This document shows, piece after piece, positions 43,374-53,189 of a stretch of DNA of 64,000 nt. Source of the DNA: Paraburkholderia dilworthii (GTDB lineage Bacteria; Pseudomonadota; Gammaproteobacteria; Burkholderiales; Burkholderiaceae). How positions within the stretch are numbered: position 1 is the first letter of the stretch; the number at the start of each line of letters is the position of its first letter. The translations under genes were made by a program, and so were the position numbers. The notes beneath the pieces were generated by a model that was not told the origin of the DNA, did not search any database, and was given only the letters and a program-made list of their open reading frames with translations. The stretch covers positions 377,627 through 441,626 of the forward strand of contig NZ_AWZT01000002.1 in NCBI RefSeq assembly GCF_000472525.1, given 5' to 3'.

Positions 43374-44158
43374 GTTTGCAAGTTCTTCGTGGTTGTGGCC
43401 GCGTGCCCGGCAGCAGCGTTGAGTTGAATCAACCGAGTGGCGACGCGTTCACGCGTGTCGTCGTCGTGGAAAATACCGACGATCGCCGTGCCACGCTCGC
43501 GCGCTTCGACGATGAGATCGGCGACCACTTGCCGGTTCTCGGCATCGAGCGATGCGGTCGGTTCGTCGAGCAGCAAAAGAGGCTGTCCGGCGATCAGCCC
43601 ACGGGCGATGTTGATACGTTGTTGCTCACCACCCGAGAACGTGGCCGGTGCGAGCGTCCACAATCGGCGCGGCACGTTCAGGCGCTCCAGCAAGGCACCG
43701 GCGCGTTCGCGCGCTTCATCTTCATCCATGCCACGCGACGCGAGCGGTTCGCTGACGAGATCTATCGATGCAACTCGTGGAATGGCGCGCAGAAACTGGC
43801 TGACGTAACCCACGGTCGTGCGGCGCAGCCGGATCACTTGGTGCGGCTGCGCGTCCGATAGAGATAGAAACCCAGAAGCGCTGCTCTCATCGCGAATCGT
43901 AACCACGCCGCGTGTCAGCAAATAATTGCCGTACATGCAGCGTAGCAAAGTGCTTTTTCCGACCCCCGAGGGCCCCGACAACACCACGCATTCCCCGCGC
44001 TCCACATCGAGCGATACACCGCCGAGCGCCGCGATGCTCACCCCGCCCTGTTGATGCAACGTGAAGGTTTTTTCAACGTCGCGTGCACGCAGCATCAGCT
44101 TTTTGCGGTCAGCAAAAACAGCGGCGTCGGCAAGTTCATTGAAGCTATTGGCATTCAT
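43367..44158 (-). CDS. phnL: Phosphonate C-P lyase system protein PhnL (ABC-type ATPase)
   Basis: 263 residues with Walker A GPSGVGKSTLLRC near 48, signature FSGGEQQRINIARGL and LLLLDEPTASLDAEN. LRRTTVGYVSQFLRAIPRV is PhnL-characteristic. In E. coli PhnL/PhnK bind the PhnGHIJ core rather than a permease. ATG at 44158 gives the family N-terminus. Confidence 0.92.
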   Translation of the reverse strand: MNANSFNELADAAVFADRKKLMLRARDVEKTFTLHQQGGVSIAALGGVSLDVERGECVVLSGPSGVGKSTLLRCMYGNYLLTRGVVTIRDESSASGFLSLSDAQPHQVIRLRRTTVGYVSQFLRAIPRVASIDLVSEPLASRGMDEDEARERAGALLERLNVPRRLWTLAPATFSGGEQQRINIARGLIAGQPLLLLDEPTASLDAENRQVVADLIVEARERGTAIVGIFHDDDTRERVATRLIQLNAAAGHAATTTKNLQTC

Positions 44159-44168
44159 TTCAAGGCTC

Positions 44169-44957
44169 TCAAACAGGCAGCACGGACGCAACCAGCGTCT
44201 GCGTATAAGGATGTTGCGGGTCGTCAAGCACCTGATCGGTCAGTCCGCTTTCGACCACGCGGCCATCCTTCATCACCATCAGGCGGTGGGCAAGCAGACG
44301 AGCCACGCCAATATCGTGCGTGACGATCAGCGCGGCGAGGTGCAATCTTGCCGTCAATGTGCGCAACAGATCCAGCAAGCGCGCCTGCACGGATACATCG
44401 AGCCCGGCCGTTGGTTCATCCATGAAAATGAGGCGCGGGTTCGTTACGAGATTGCGCGCGATCTGCAGCCGCTGCTGCATGCCGCCTGAGAACGCGGACG
44501 GCAACTCATCGATCCGCGCAGCATCCAGTTCGACCTGGCTCATCCAGTCGGATGCGATATTGCGAAGCTTGCCGTAATGACGCGCGCCGTTGGCCATCAA
44601 AGGTTCGCCGATATTCGCGCCCGCCGACACTCCGTGCCGCAAGCCATCGCGAGCATTCTGATGCACGAAGCCCCAGTCGGTACGAGCAAGCATGCGCCTC
44701 CGCGGCGTCGGCAGCGTGAACAGGTCCAGCACTTCATGTTCCGCCGTACGATACGTCAACGCACCGTCGTCCGACGGCGTGTGCAGCGCGAGTGCGTTCA
44801 GTAACGTCGATTTCCCCGAGCCCGATTCCCCGACAATGCACAACACCTCGCCCGGATAGATATCGATGTCCACATCGGTGCATCCGCCGCGTCCGTTATA
44901 ACGTTTGGTGAGTCCTCGCGCGCTGAGCAACGGCAGCGCTGGCGCCGGAAAATTCAT
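44169..44957 (-). CDS. phnK: Phosphonate C-P lyase system protein PhnK (ABC-type ATPase)
   Basis: 262 residues. Walker [38 protein letters not shown] (PhnK-typical), signature FSGGMQQRLQIARNL, Walker B LIFMDEPTAGLDVS. Overlaps phnJ by four bases. Confidence 0.92.
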   Translation of the reverse strand: MNFPAPALPLLSARGLTKRYNGRGGCTDVDIDIYPGEVLCIVGESGSGKSTLLNALALHTPSDDGALTYRTAEHEVLDLFTLPTPRRRMLARTDWGFVHQNARDGLRHGVSAGANIGEPLMANGARHYGKLRNIASDWMSQVELDAARIDELPSAFSGGMQQRLQIARNLVTNPRLIFMDEPTAGLDVSVQARLLDLLRTLTARLHLAALIVTHDIGVARLLAHRLMVMKDGRVVESGLTDQVLDDPQHPYTQTLVASVLPV

Positions 44958-45829
44958 ACGTCCTCCCGATCATTCTCGCTGAGGTGTTCCTGGCAGTAGT
45001 CACTGTCCGAACAGACGAAAATGCGTTTGCCTCCGTCATCCATAATCATCTCGTCCAGAAAACTTTCACGCGACCCGCACAACGCGCACTCGTGTTCCCA
45101 GTGCTGGATGCGAAACGGATGATCCTCGAAATCAAGGCTTCTGACTTTTGTGTAGGGCGGAATGGCGTAGATGCGCCGCTCGCGGCCAGCGCCGAAAAGC
45201 TGCAACGCGGAATTCATGTGCATCTTGGGGTTATCGAACTTCGGGATAGGCGAAGGCGACGAAAGATAACGGTCGTTCACCAGCACGGGGTAATCGTAGG
45301 TCGTCGCGATGCTGCCGTGCTGCACGATGTCCTCGTAGTACTTCACGTTGATCAGACCGTAGTCGGCGTGCGAGTGAAGCTTGCGGCACTCAGTCACGCG
45401 CGGTTCAAGCCGGTATAGCGGCTCAGGCATGGGCACCTGATACACAATGATCTGCGCGTCCGTCAGCGGCGTTTCCGGAATCCGATGACGCGTCTGAATG
45501 ATCGATGCGTCCACCGTTCGCGTGGTCGTTGCGATGCCGGCCGTACGTGCAAAAAAACGCCGGATGTTGACCGCGTTGGTCGTTTCATCGGAACCCTGGT
45601 CGATCACCTTCAGCGTATCACTGCGCCCGATGATCGCCGACGTCACCTGCAATCCGCCCGTTCCCCAACCATAAGGCAACGGCATTTCGCGCGATGCGAA
45701 CGGCACCTGATGACCCGGAATTGCAACGGCTTTCAGCAATGCACGACGGATCATGCGCTTCGTTTGTTCGTCGAGGTAAGCGAAGTTGTAGCCTTGCGCA
45801 ATGGCGCTTTCCTGCGTACGCGCGTTCAT
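44954..45829 (-). CDS. phnJ: Alpha-D-ribose 1-methylphosphonate 5-phosphate C-P lyase
   Basis: 291 residues. The radical-SAM cluster cysteines of PhnJ are all present near the C-terminus (CALCGSRESFLDEMI then FVCSDSDYCQEH: C-x2-C, then C-x5-C). N-terminal GYNFAYLDEQTKRMIRRALLKAVAIPG is also diagnostic (shown as GYNFAYLDEQTKRMIRRALL). It cleaves the carbon-phosphorus bond. Start overlaps phnI stop by four bases. Confidence 0.95.
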   Translation of the reverse strand: MNARTQESAIAQGYNFAYLDEQTKRMIRRALLKAVAIPGHQVPFASREMPLPYGWGTGGLQVTSAIIGRSDTLKVIDQGSDETTNAVNIRRFFARTAGIATTTRTVDASIIQTRHRIPETPLTDAQIIVYQVPMPEPLYRLEPRVTECRKLHSHADYGLINVKYYEDIVQHGSIATTYDYPVLVNDRYLSSPSPIPKFDNPKMHMNSALQLFGAGRERRIYAIPPYTKVRSLDFEDHPFRIQHWEHECALCGSRESFLDEMIMDDGGKRIFVCSDSDYCQEHLSENDREDV

Positions 45830-46923
45830 GCTGCGTTCTCCAGCTGTTCTTTCTCCCGGTCCGCGCGAAGCCGCCGCAGCAACTCCAGCTCCGACTGGAA
45901 GTCCACGTAGTGCGGTAATTTCAGGTGCTGCACGAAGCCCGATGCTTCAACGTTATCGCTGTGGGAAAGAACGAACTCGGCATCCTGCGTCGGCGATGCA
46001 ACGGTTTCGCCCAGTTCCGGCGCGCGCAGCGAGCGGTCGACAAGCGCCATCGCCATTGCCTTGCGCTCCGAGTGTCCGAACGCGAGTCCGTAGCCTTGCG
46101 TGAAAGTCGGCGGCACGTCGCCGCTGCCGGCAAACTGATTGATCATCTGGCATTCGGTGACTTCCATGTCGCCGATCTCAATCGGGAATCCCAGCTCTTC
46201 TATGTCCATCTCGACGGCGACTTCGCCGTTGCGGATTTCGCCCGCGAAAGGATGCGAGTACGAATAGCCGCGCTGCGTTGCGTAGCCCATCGCAAGCAGG
46301 AAACCTTCGTCCGCGCGTGCGAGGTTCTGCAAACGAACCGTGCGATCGGCGGGATAGGTCAGCGGTTCGCGCGTGATATCGCCGGGTTCTGGCGCGTCCA
46401 CATGCGCTCTTTCCTGTTCGATCAGGCCTTCCTTGTCGAGCATGGCAAGCACGCGCGGCATGGGGTCTTGCTTCGCTAGTTGAGCGATGTTCTTCGAGCT
46501 ATCGGACGCTGCGCCTTCCGCAAGCAGTTTGAAATCCAGAAGGCGCTGTGTGTAATCGTAGGTTCCACCCAGCATCTGGCCACCGGGGATGTCCTTGAAT
46601 GCCGCCGAGATCCGCCGCTCTACGCACATCTTTTCTGTATCGATTGCAAGCGTATAGCCGAATCGCGGCAAGGTCGTCCGGTAAGCGCGCAGCAAAAAGA
46701 TCGCCTCGACCAGATCGCCCGCCGCCTGCTTGATCGCGAGGGCGGCGAGTTCTTCGTCGTAGACCGATCCTTCTGTCATCACACGCGCGACTGCAAGCCT
46801 GAGCTGCTCGCGGATCTGGCTCACGCTGAGCTCGGGCAATCCCTGATCGCCACGGCGTTTATCCGCGAGCAGGTCCCATGAACGTTCGATCGCCCGTTCG
46901 CCACCTTTGACTGCGACGTACAT
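45826..46923 (-). CDS. phnI: Carbon-phosphorus lyase complex subunit PhnI
   Basis: 365 residues beginning MYVAVKGGERAIERSW and with FGYTLAIDTEKMCVERRISA, GGTYDYTQRLLDFKLL and ECQMINQFAGSGDVPPTFTQ. PhnI is the nucleosidase/phosphonate-loading subunit acting with PhnGHL. The ATG at 46923 shares its A with the phnH stop (TGATG). Confidence 0.94.
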   Translation of the reverse strand: MYVAVKGGERAIERSWDLLADKRRGDQGLPELSVSQIREQLRLAVARVMTEGSVYDEELAALAIKQAAGDLVEAIFLLRAYRTTLPRFGYTLAIDTEKMCVERRISAAFKDIPGGQMLGGTYDYTQRLLDFKLLAEGAASDSSKNIAQLAKQDPMPRVLAMLDKEGLIEQERAHVDAPEPGDITREPLTYPADRTVRLQNLARADEGFLLAMGYATQRGYSYSHPFAGEIRNGEVAVEMDIEELGFPIEIGDMEVTECQMINQFAGSGDVPPTFTQGYGLAFGHSERKAMAMALVDRSLRAPELGETVASPTQDAEFVLSHSDNVEASGFVQHLKLPHYVDFQSELELLRRLRADREKEQLENAA

Positions 46924-47579
46924 CAGGCCACCTCCACACGAGTTGTACGCGGCAGGCCGACCACCGACCCACCATGCACGAAGTAACAATCGACGCCGCA
47001 CGGGAAATCGCTCGCGAGCTGGGCACGCTTGCCCCAGAACGAGGCCGGCACGCCTTCCACGCAAACGGTCTCCGCCTCACGGATTCCAGGACCGCGCCAC
47101 GTCGTCGGCGCACCGCTTGTCAGCGAGTTCACGCGGATGAACAACATCGCGGCCGTCTCCGGCGTCTCTGGTTCACCGAGCGAAAATTCATCGATCGATG
47201 GCATGGAAAAGGCATCGTCGAGATACGCGAATACAGCTTCCGAACAATCACGCGTCACGGGCGCACCGGTATGGAATCGCAGCGCGTCGCTCAATGAGCG
47301 ATGTTCATGCTGCAGCAGCACCGGTGTCGAATAGTCGGCGAGCGAGAGCAGAGCGGCGTAAGCCGCGAGCGGCACATGTATTTCCTGCTGCCGGTTTCTC
47401 AGGTTCGGCACGGCTGCGTCAATGGAGACAATCTTGCCCGGCCGGGACAACGCGTCCAGCAACGAGCGAAATACGCCCTGCGAGTCATGGATGGTATCGG
47501 CGAAACCGGGCGTGAGCGTCGACAGGTCGATACCCGCGCTCGCGTCCCGTGCGCCTGTCGATGGCTTACTGCTTTGCAT
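46923..47579 (-). CDS. phnH: Phosphonate C-P lyase system protein PhnH
   Basis: 218 residues: TLTPGFADTIHDSQGVFRSLLDALSRPGKI region (hallmark HDSQGVFR), LLSLADYSTPVLL, FSLGEPETPETAAMLF and a GPGIREAETVCVEG block. Structural subunit of the PhnGHIJ core. TGATG overlaps on both sides show translational coupling. Confidence 0.93.
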   Translation of the reverse strand: MQSSKPSTGARDASAGIDLSTLTPGFADTIHDSQGVFRSLLDALSRPGKIVSIDAAVPNLRNRQQEIHVPLAAYAALLSLADYSTPVLLQHEHRSLSDALRFHTGAPVTRDCSEAVFAYLDDAFSMPSIDEFSLGEPETPETAAMLFIRVNSLTSGAPTTWRGPGIREAETVCVEGVPASFWGKRAQLASDFPCGVDCYFVHGGSVVGLPRTTRVEVA

Positions 47580-48070
47580 CAGTCACCTCTCACCATCGTG
47601 AAGAATTCGACTTTCGTAGCCGCCGCGCGCGCCTGCTTTTGCCGACGGGTTTCGGCAATGCGCGCAGCCAGCGGTGCAATCACGTGCTGCTGCATGCGCG
47701 CTTCGAACACCGGCATTTGCAGCAGCGCGTCTGCTAACGCGGCAAGCGTTGCCCGCTCCTTGTCGCGTCCCATATGAACCGCCATGCCGACCGTTGCGCG
47801 CCCGTCATCGGACCGGACGCGCAGCGTTGCGCGCGTGACAGTCGCTTCGCCGAGATTGAATGTGTCGCCCGTGCCGCCGATGCGCCCACGCACCATTGCG
47901 AGGCCGATGTCCGGCGCACGCAGCCAGTCGAACAGCGGCGGACTGTCTGCTCCGAGCGCCGCGTCCATTGCTTCCTTCATGCAGGCGTGCGGCGTACGCG
48001 CCAGGATCGCGAGCCATTCGCGCCGGGTGGCTGGCCGTGTCAATTCGGACGGCCGCGTAGAAATGTTCAT
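47579..48070 (-). CDS. phnG: Phosphonate C-P lyase system protein PhnG
   Basis: 163 residues: RREWLAILARTPHACMKEAM, IGLAMVRGRIGGTGDTFNLGEATVTR (split), GRDKERATLAALADALLQ. First gene of the minus-strand C-P lyase operon. ATG at 48070; the shared 183-base divergent region to phnF carries a CGTCTAGACG palindrome. Confidence 0.93.
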   Translation of the reverse strand: MNISTRPSELTRPATRREWLAILARTPHACMKEAMDAALGADSPPLFDWLRAPDIGLAMVRGRIGGTGDTFNLGEATVTRATLRVRSDDGRATVGMAVHMGRDKERATLAALADALLQMPVFEARMQQHVIAPLAARIAETRRQKQARAAATKVEFFTMVRGD

Positions 48071-48132
48071 CGTCAACCTCGTGTCTTTGATGGTGCCGTA
48101 AAACCCATGCCCTACTCGAATTGTCATCTAAT

Positions 48133-48142
48133 CGTCTAGACG
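48133..48142. promoter_or_regulatory. Candidate PhnF operator between phnG and phnF
   Basis: CGTCTAGACG, a perfect 10-bp palindrome in the divergent promoter region. A 9-of-10 match (CGTCTAGATG) is upstream of phnC at 53180. HutC/PhnF-type GntR regulators commonly bind GTCTAGAC-like palindromes. Confidence 0.6.
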
Positions 48143-48253
48143 TTTGCAGACGTGGATGCGAAGTAGTTTTCTGTTGCCGCTTTCACATTTCCATCACCGG
48201 CGGCGCACTACAATGCCAGTGACGACATTCAAACCGACAGGAATGACACCACC

Positions 48254-49012
48254 ATGACATCCAACGAAACGGCGACACCGACGCTTGCAGTAGAGCGCGG
48301 CGCCGGCGTAGCCGTGTGGCGCCAGATCGAGCAGATCCTTTCGGCGGAGATCACGGCGAAGAGCTTTGGCGAAGAAGGCCGGCTGCCGAGCGAGGCAGAA
48401 CTCGCGCGGCGCTTCGACGTCAACCGCCATACGGTGCGCCGCGCGATGCTGCGACTTGCTGCGACGGGACTGGTCAGCGTAGAGCAAGGACGTGGCACTT
48501 TTGTGCAGCCTGGTGCGATCGATTATCAGATCGGACGGCGCACGCGGTTCACAGAAAACCTGCGCCGCCACAATCAGTCATCGGCGGGCGTGGTGTTGTC
48601 GAGCGCGAAGATCAAGGCCGATCCGGTCGCCGCCAGGGCGCTCGGAATTCGTGCGGGCACGCTTGTCTACGAGATCGAGACGCGCCATGACTCCGAGGAT
48701 GTACCGCTGACCTACGCTCGGAGCTGGTATCCCGCCATGCGTTTCGCCGATTTTCCGGCGGTGCTGGCGGGCAAGCCAGGTGTAAGCGCGGCGCTAGCCG
48801 AATTCGGCGTGACCGATTACACGCGCAAATGGAGCCGTATAGGCTGCGTTCTGCCGAGTTCCGAGGTCGCGCGACGTTTACAGATCAATCGCCAGCAGCC
48901 TGTCATGTGGGTAGAAAGTGTCGACGTGGATGAAGCCGGCGTGCCGATCAAATACGGCATCACTCATTTCGCGGCGGACCGCGTGCAACTGCTGGTCGAA
49001 GACGGCATATGA
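48254..49012 (+). CDS. phnF: Phosphonate metabolism transcriptional regulator PhnF (GntR/HutC)
   Basis: 252 residues: winged helix (VWRQIEQILSAEITAKSFGE, LPSEAELARRFDVNRHTVRRAM) and UTRA effector domain (YEIETRHDSEDVPLTYARSW, GVPIKYGITHFAADRVQLL). First of three coupled plus-strand genes. Likely controls phnGHIJKLM, itself and phnCDE. Confidence 0.9.
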   Translation: MTSNETATPTLAVERGAGVAVWRQIEQILSAEITAKSFGEEGRLPSEAELARRFDVNRHTVRRAMLRLAATGLVSVEQGRGTFVQPGAIDYQIGRRTRFTENLRRHNQSSAGVVLSSAKIKADPVAARALGIRAGTLVYEIETRHDSEDVPLTYARSWYPAMRFADFPAVLAGKPGVSAALAEFGVTDYTRKWSRIGCVLPSSEVARRLQINRQQPVMWVESVDVDEAGVPIKYGITHFAADRVQLLVEDGI

Positions 49013-49728
49013 GCGCGCGGACGAACGACGCGCGCATCGCGCTTTACTACGCACCGCCCTCCGCGTCCGCATGGTGGCAGGCGGGCAGCGAATGGCTTGG
49101 CCGGGATGCTGAATCCGGCCAGTCCATAGAGCCGCCTCGTGTTCCCGCGCTTGCGCAGCCCGTTGCGTCGTTGACCGTGGCACCACGCCGATACGGATGG
49201 CACGGCACGCTTGTACCACCGTTCCACATCGCCGAGGGTTGCACGCGGGACCAAGTGGTCGCCGCTGCAAAAGCATGGGCGAAGAAAATTTCGCCATTCA
49301 ATGTCCCAATGCAGGCTGCGGAAATGGACCGTTTCGTGGCACTTCGAGCCGCGCAACCCGAGCACGATGAAGTCATCCGCGACATCGCAGCAAGCGCCTT
49401 GCATGCCCTTGCTTCGCTACGCGCCCGCCCATCGCATGAAGACACGCAGCGGCGCCTTGCGGCGGGTCTGAACGCCCGGCAACTCGCGTTGCTGCACGAA
49501 TGGGGCTATCCCTACGTGCTCGACGAATTTCGTTTCCACATGACGCTTTCCGACTCCATCGATTCGGAGCCGTTGCGCGCTGCAATCAGGACGCTCTGGC
49601 GAGCACGCAGCGAAACACTCGGTCCGCTGCCTTTTCACGGCGCAGCGCTTTTTGTTCAGGAGAACCGGGGCGCGCCCTTCTCTCTCTCGCAGCGCCTTTC
49701 TTTCGGCGATGCAGGAGAAAGCGCATGA
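49009..49728 (+). CDS. DUF1045 family phosphonate-metabolism protein (2H-phosphoesterase-like)
   Basis: 239 residues. RIALYYAPPSASAWWQAGSEWLGRD (family start), PRRYGWHGTLVPPFH, DEFRFHMTLSDSID. The HGT and HMT motifs are the paired H-x-T/S sites of 2H phosphoesterases. DUF1045 genes commonly sit beside phnN, and a role in the ribose-phosphate steps is possible. ATGA overlaps on both sides. Confidence 0.85.
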   Translation: MSARTNDARIALYYAPPSASAWWQAGSEWLGRDAESGQSIEPPRVPALAQPVASLTVAPRRYGWHGTLVPPFHIAEGCTRDQVVAAAKAWAKKISPFNVPMQAAEMDRFVALRAAQPEHDEVIRDIAASALHALASLRARPSHEDTQRRLAAGLNARQLALLHEWGYPYVLDEFRFHMTLSDSIDSEPLRAAIRTLWRARSETLGPLPFHGAALFVQENRGAPFSLSQRLSFGDAGESA

Positions 49729-50285
49729 ACGCCGATTGGGGCAAATTGATCTATGTGATGGGACCGTCAGGCGCAGGCAAGGATTCGCTGCTCGGCTTCA
49801 TGCGCGAGCGCATCGGGTCGCAGGTGCTGTTTGCTCATCGATACATCACGCGGCCTGTTTCGGAAGGCGAGAATCACGTTGCACTCACGCACGATGAATT
49901 CGCCGCGCGCCTCGCAAGCGGCGTGTTTTCAATGCATTGGCAGAGCCACGGACTGCACTATGGGATCGGCGTGGAGATCGATGCGTGGCTCGCGCGTGGC
50001 TTGATGGTAGTCGTGAACGGCTCGCGTGAACACGCGCCTGCTGCGCTCGAACGTTATCCGCACACGCAGTTCGTTCACATCCACGCGAATCAGACCGTAC
50101 TTGCCGCGCGTCTGGAACGGCGGGGCCGCGAAGATTCGCAGCAGATGGAGGCGCGTCTAGCGCGCCGTCCTGCGCTTGTGTTGCCGCACGAGGCGCAGAT
50201 CACAACTATTAACTCGGGCCTGCTGGCCGATGCCGGAGAACAACTCCTCGCTGCGATCAATCAGCCGCTGAAACTGGCTCTCTAA
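49725..50285 (+). CDS. phnN: Ribose 1,5-bisphosphokinase PhnN
   Basis: 186 residues with P-loop GPSGAGKDSLLG near residue 13, guanylate-kinase-like ITRPVSEGENHVALTHDEF and HWQSHGLHYGIGVEID. It phosphorylates ribose 1,5-bisphosphate to PRPP, recycling the sugar after C-P cleavage. The ATG at 49725 overlaps the preceding stop. Confidence 0.92.
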   Translation: MNADWGKLIYVMGPSGAGKDSLLGFMRERIGSQVLFAHRYITRPVSEGENHVALTHDEFAARLASGVFSMHWQSHGLHYGIGVEIDAWLARGLMVVVNGSREHAPAALERYPHTQFVHIHANQTVLAARLERRGREDSQQMEARLARRPALVLPHEAQITTINSGLLADAGEQLLAAINQPLKLAL

Positions 50286-50292
50286 AAACGTC

Positions 50293-50327
50293 GCCGGTTT
50301 TCAGGGTTGGCACCGGCCGATATTTTC
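50293..50327. terminator. Convergent terminator candidate between phnN and phnE
   Basis: GCCGGT (50293-50298) pairs with ACCGGC (50312-50317). On the minus strand it is followed by GACGTTTTTAG; on the plus strand by CGATATTTT. It could stop both operons. Confidence 0.5.
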
Positions 50328-50340
50328 ACAATCAAGAGCC

Positions 50341-51174
50341 CTAGATTACGCGCTCCCGCAGCCACGCCGAGCCAAGATCGATCAGACTCACGATCACGAT
50401 AACCATGAGCAATACGGCTGCGGTCTGTGCATAGTTGAACGAGCGAATTGCCTCGTACAGCACCACACCAATGCCTCCGGCGCCCACCATGCCAACGACC
50501 ATCGCCGAGCGCACGTTCGATTCGAACCGGTACAACGCGAACGATATCCATAACGGCAAAACCTGCGGCAGCACGCCGTAAAGCACCTCGTCCAGACTGC
50601 TTGCTCCGGTGGCGCGCACGCCCTCGGCGGGACGGGCGTCGATTGCTTCAACGGCTTCCGCGAAGAGCTTGGCAAGCACACCCGTGGTATGCACCCAAAG
50701 CGCGAGCACGCCCGCGAACGGGCCGAGCCCGACCGCCACAATAAACAGCATCGCGAAGACCATCTCGTTGATCGCGCGGCAGGCGTCCATCAAGCGTCGC
50801 ACGGGCTGGACGACCCACACCGGCGCAATGTTATAAGCCGATAACAATCCGCACGGCACCGCGAAAACTAGCGACAGCGCCGTGCCCCACACCGCTACCG
50901 CAAGCGTCACGATCATCTCGTGAACGTAGGTACGCCAGTCGTGAAAATCCGGTGGGAAAAAGTCCTTGCCGAACTGCACCATGTTGCCGGGATCGGCGAA
51001 CAGGTCGAGCGGACGCATGTCGGCGTTGTGCCACGACAGCCCGAGGACGGCTAGGATCGCGATCCAGCCGAGCATCGACAACCAGCTGCGTTTGAGTACA
51101 TGCGGCCCGGGCTTGATGGCTTGCGGGCGTGCGCCGGCGCCGTCGAACGAATAAGCGTCGACGGTGTGCTTCAC
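50341..51174 (-). CDS. phnE: Phosphonate ABC transporter permease PhnE
   Basis: 277 residues with about five to six membrane helices. [26 protein letters not shown] [38 protein letters not shown] and the EAA loop [21 protein letters not shown] are PhnE features. Moves phosphonates across the inner membrane. Overlaps phnD by four bases. Confidence 0.9.
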   Translation of the reverse strand: MKHTVDAYSFDGAGARPQAIKPGPHVLKRSWLSMLGWIAILAVLGLSWHNADMRPLDLFADPGNMVQFGKDFFPPDFHDWRTYVHEMIVTLAVAVWGTALSLVFAVPCGLLSAYNIAPVWVVQPVRRLMDACRAINEMVFAMLFIVAVGLGPFAGVLALWVHTTGVLAKLFAEAVEAIDARPAEGVRATGASSLDEVLYGVLPQVLPLWISFALYRFESNVRSAMVVGMVGAGGIGVVLYEAIRSFNYAQTAAVLLMVIVIVSLIDLGSAWLRERVI

Positions 51175-52142
51175 TTTGCCGCCACCTTATCCAGTTGCGC
51201 CAGTTTCTGGTCGAGCGCGGCGATCTGCGCTTTCCTGTCTTCGTCAGACAGATGGGCGTCGTTCTGGATCTGTTCCTTCTTCTGGAACAAGGCCATTTGA
51301 CGGATAGGAATCAGCTGCGCGTCGGTGGAATCGGTGAAGCCCGACAAGCCCGTGATGCCTTCCATGATCGCTTTCTCGCGCGGGTCGGTCTGCGCGTAGT
51401 GATCGAAGAAATTGCGCAGCTTGTCCTTCGTGGCTTGCGGCAAGTCACGGCGCCACACCATCGGATCCGACGGAATCAGCGGCGACTTCCACAATATGCG
51501 CACGCGCTGCAGCAACTCGGGATGCTGTTGCCGCAATGTTTCCACCATGTCGGTGTTGTTGGTCGCAACATCGACGCGATTGTTCACGACGGCCAGCATG
51601 TTCGCTTCATGGCTCGACGGCAGCACGCTCTTGAAGTCGTTGCGCACCGAGATGCCGTTTTTGGCGAACAGGTAATACGACGGTACGAGCGTGCCGGAGG
51701 TCGAGTTCGGATCGCCGAAACCGAGGTTGATGTCGTGCGTATTTTTCAGCACCTGATCAACGGTTTTCCACTTGCTGTTCACGTTCGTGATCAGCAGCGA
51801 GTAGTACCCCGCCTCACCGCTTTTGTACTTCACTTTCGCAAACACTTCGCCGTTACCACGATCCACTGCTTCAATGGCCGATGCATTGCCAAAGTAGCCG
51901 ATCTGAACCTTATTGAAACGCATGCCTTCGATAATGCCGGCATAGTCCGTCGCGAAGAACGGCTTCACCTCGAGACCGGTCTGCTTGTTGAGGTCGTCGA
52001 TAAGCGGTTGCCAGCGCTGTTTTAGCACAGCGGAATTATCGGTCGAGATAATGCCGAAGTTGATCGTTTCGGCAAGCGCTGCCTGGGATACGAGACACGC
52101 AGCACACGCCGCGGCGGCCAGAAGGAAACGGGCTGATTTCAT
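51171..52142 (-). CDS. phnD: Phosphonate ABC transporter substrate-binding protein PhnD
   Basis: 323 residues: signal peptide ([19 protein letters not shown]), then [51 protein letters not shown] (split), [18 protein letters not shown]. Binds phosphonates in the periplasm. Confidence 0.92.
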   Translation of the reverse strand: MKSARFLLAAAACAACLVSQAALAETINFGIISTDNSAVLKQRWQPLIDDLNKQTGLEVKPFFATDYAGIIEGMRFNKVQIGYFGNASAIEAVDRGNGEVFAKVKYKSGEAGYYSLLITNVNSKWKTVDQVLKNTHDINLGFGDPNSTSGTLVPSYYLFAKNGISVRNDFKSVLPSSHEANMLAVVNNRVDVATNNTDMVETLRQQHPELLQRVRILWKSPLIPSDPMVWRRDLPQATKDKLRNFFDHYAQTDPREKAIMEGITGLSGFTDSTDAQLIPIRQMALFQKKEQIQNDAHLSDEDRKAQIAALDQKLAQLDKVAAK

Positions 52143-52183
52143 CGAATGGATCCAGGTTTAGAAGAAAACAAAACGTTGTCTGA

Positions 52184-53095
52184 TCACGAGCTTGCGGCCG
52201 ACGCGAATGCCGCTGCTCGAGTCGATGCGGCTTCGACATGCGCTGCCGCGCGTTCGAGGTGGCGAACCCGGGTGTGCTGGGCCGGGCCTGAGTCGGCATC
52301 GGTATCGCTGTCGATAGTGGCATCGGTCAGCAATTCTTCGGCCGCCGCACCATAGAGCTCGCGCAACAACGCCGGTGTCAGGCTCGCGGAAGGGCCGTCG
52401 TACACTACACAACCGTTACGCAGCGCGACCGCTCTAGCACAGTACTTCATCGCAATGTCGATCTGATGGAGCGACACGACCACCGTCAGGCCGTGATCTT
52501 CGTTCAGCGACTGGAGCAGTCCCATCACGCGCCGCGAAGACTCGGGATCAAGCGATGCGATCGGTTCATCGGCGAGGACAATGCGTGCCCGCTGGACCAG
52601 CGCGCGTGCAAGCGCAGCGCGCTGCTGCTGGCCGCCCGATAACGTGCTGGCGCGTTCATTGATATGGTCGGCAATGCCCATGGCCGACAGCGAGGCCGCC
52701 GCAAGTTCCTGCTCGGCGCGTGGGAACCGGCCAATCAAGCGCCGCCACAACGGCACACGCGACAACGCGCCGATCAACACATTCGTGCGGACCGTAAGGC
52801 GCCCCACCAGATTGAATTGCTGGAACACAAAAGCGACGTCGCGACGAATCCTGCGGACTTCGCGCGCCACCTTGCCATTCTCCTGAATGGGCCGCCCGAG
52901 CAGCGTTACGTGCGAGGGTGCCGGGTCGGAAGCAGTGAATCCTGCAATGTGCCGCAGTAGCGTCGACTTGCCCGAGCCGGATGCGCCGATCAGCGCGACC
53001 ATTTCGCCCTCGCCTACCTTGAGGTTGACGGAGTCGAGCGCCTTGCGACCATTGTTGAACGTCTTGCATAGACGTTCGATGTGGATTGCATCCAT
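52184..53095 (-). CDS. phnC: Phosphonate ABC transporter ATP-binding protein PhnC
   Basis: 303 residues. Walker [18 protein letters not shown] near 36, [20 protein letters not shown] (PhnC-specific), signature [15 protein letters not shown], Walker [16 protein letters not shown]. Residues after about 255 are an Ala/Asp-rich tail ([26 protein letters not shown]) not found in the core family. Upstream lies a CGTCTAGATG palindrome. Confidence 0.92.
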   Translation of the reverse strand: MDAIHIERLCKTFNNGRKALDSVNLKVGEGEMVALIGASGSGKSTLLRHIAGFTASDPAPSHVTLLGRPIQENGKVAREVRRIRRDVAFVFQQFNLVGRLTVRTNVLIGALSRVPLWRRLIGRFPRAEQELAAASLSAMGIADHINERASTLSGGQQQRAALARALVQRARIVLADEPIASLDPESSRRVMGLLQSLNEDHGLTVVVSLHQIDIAMKYCARAVALRNGCVVYDGPSASLTPALLRELYGAAAEELLTDATIDSDTDADSGPAQHTRVRHLERAAAHVEAASTRAAAFASAASS

Positions 53096-53179
53096 GATGT
53101 CCTCACTATGACGCGCGAGAACTACAGCGTCGTATGGATTCTAGGAATGCAACATGACGGCGCAGTGACGATAGCAAGT

Positions 53180-53189
53180 CGTCTAGATG
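53180..53189. promoter_or_regulatory. Candidate PhnF operator upstream of phnC
   Basis: CGTCTAGATG, differing at one position from the perfect palindrome between phnG and phnF, about 85 bases before the phnC start. Shared site suggests one regulon. Confidence 0.55.
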
